A stretch of 64,000 nt of DNA. It comes from Nonomuraea gerenzanensis. GTDB taxonomy: Bacteria > Actinomycetota > Actinomycetes > Streptosporangiales > Streptosporangiaceae. Under the pieces are notes generated by a model that saw only the letters and a program-made list of their open reading frames with translations, was not told where the DNA came from and did no database searches. The stretch spans positions 5,642,001 through 5,706,000 of the forward strand of contig NZ_CP084058.1 in assembly GCF_020215645.1 (NCBI RefSeq), given 5' to 3'. This document shows positions 63,999 through 64,000 of this stretch, in pieces (positions within the stretch are counted from its first letter, which is position 1; every line of letters begins with the position of its first letter). The position numbers and the translations under genes are program-made.

Positions 63999-64000
63999 TG

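Overview
The window is very GC-rich DNA with short operons, ATGA/GTGA start-stop overlaps, GTG/TTG starts, many one-component regulators (TetR, HxlR, ANTAR) and mycothiol-type DinB proteins. It reads as the chromosome of a filamentous actinomycete. A Streptosporangiaceae/Nonomuraea-like host is my inference; no rRNA, tRNA or CRISPR locus is present to settle it.

Layout. 0-12 kb: a TetR/aldo-keto reductase pair with twin operators; an EF-G paralogue behind a 35-codon leader ORF; an ArsB/NhaD-type permease; an ABC-2 exporter operon ending in an internally shortened Na+/Ca2+ exchanger; an FAD monooxygenase; and a rifampicin-phosphotransferase-like enzyme. 12-17 kb: a Ser/Thr kinase fused to an nSTAND-like segment and WD40 repeats, then an Ig-like protein. 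17-23 kb: an HxlR/SDR pair, a hydrolase, an acetyltransferase broken by an 8-bp tandem repeat, and IS256 and IS30 remains. 23-29 kb: two ANTAR regulators with three small coiled-coil proteins, a MATE-like membrane protein and a deleted ECF sigma gene. 30-36 kb: a cation/proton antiporter, a second FAD monooxygenase with its regulator, and a TrkH potassium transporter. 36-40 kb: a CocE-type hydrolase, a TetR and a Tat-exported sulfatase. 40-44 kb: mostly decayed genes. 43.6-48.6 kb: a urease operon (ureAB fusion, ureC, ureF, ureG, ureD). 48.6-51 kb: integrase, monooxygenase and regulator wreckage. 51-64 kb: three HxlR-controlled redox loci, a TetX-like monooxygenase with its TetR, a rearranged regulator, DoxX, an exported carbonic anhydrase, a DinB protein and a carotenoid oxygenase.

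The most striking feature is a 19-nt motif, GCCGGGAAGYCYGGTCGGC, found six times (three per strand). Each copy lies 11-12 nt downstream of a -10-like hexamer, so it should sit at the extreme 5' end of a roughly 60-70 nt leader. Five copies precede genes: the ArsB/NhaD permease, the ABC exporter, the Rph-like enzyme, the cation/proton antiporter and TrkH. For the three secondary ion transporters the leader is followed by a short ORF whose stop codon overlaps the transporter start. This looks like a shared RNA-based, translationally coupled control of ion and drug transport. I cannot match the motif to a named RNA family from memory. A second unusual link is a near-identical operator shared by a TetR gene at 38 kb and the FAD monooxygenase at 9.6 kb, with a remnant of that TetR's C-terminus still lying beside the monooxygenase.
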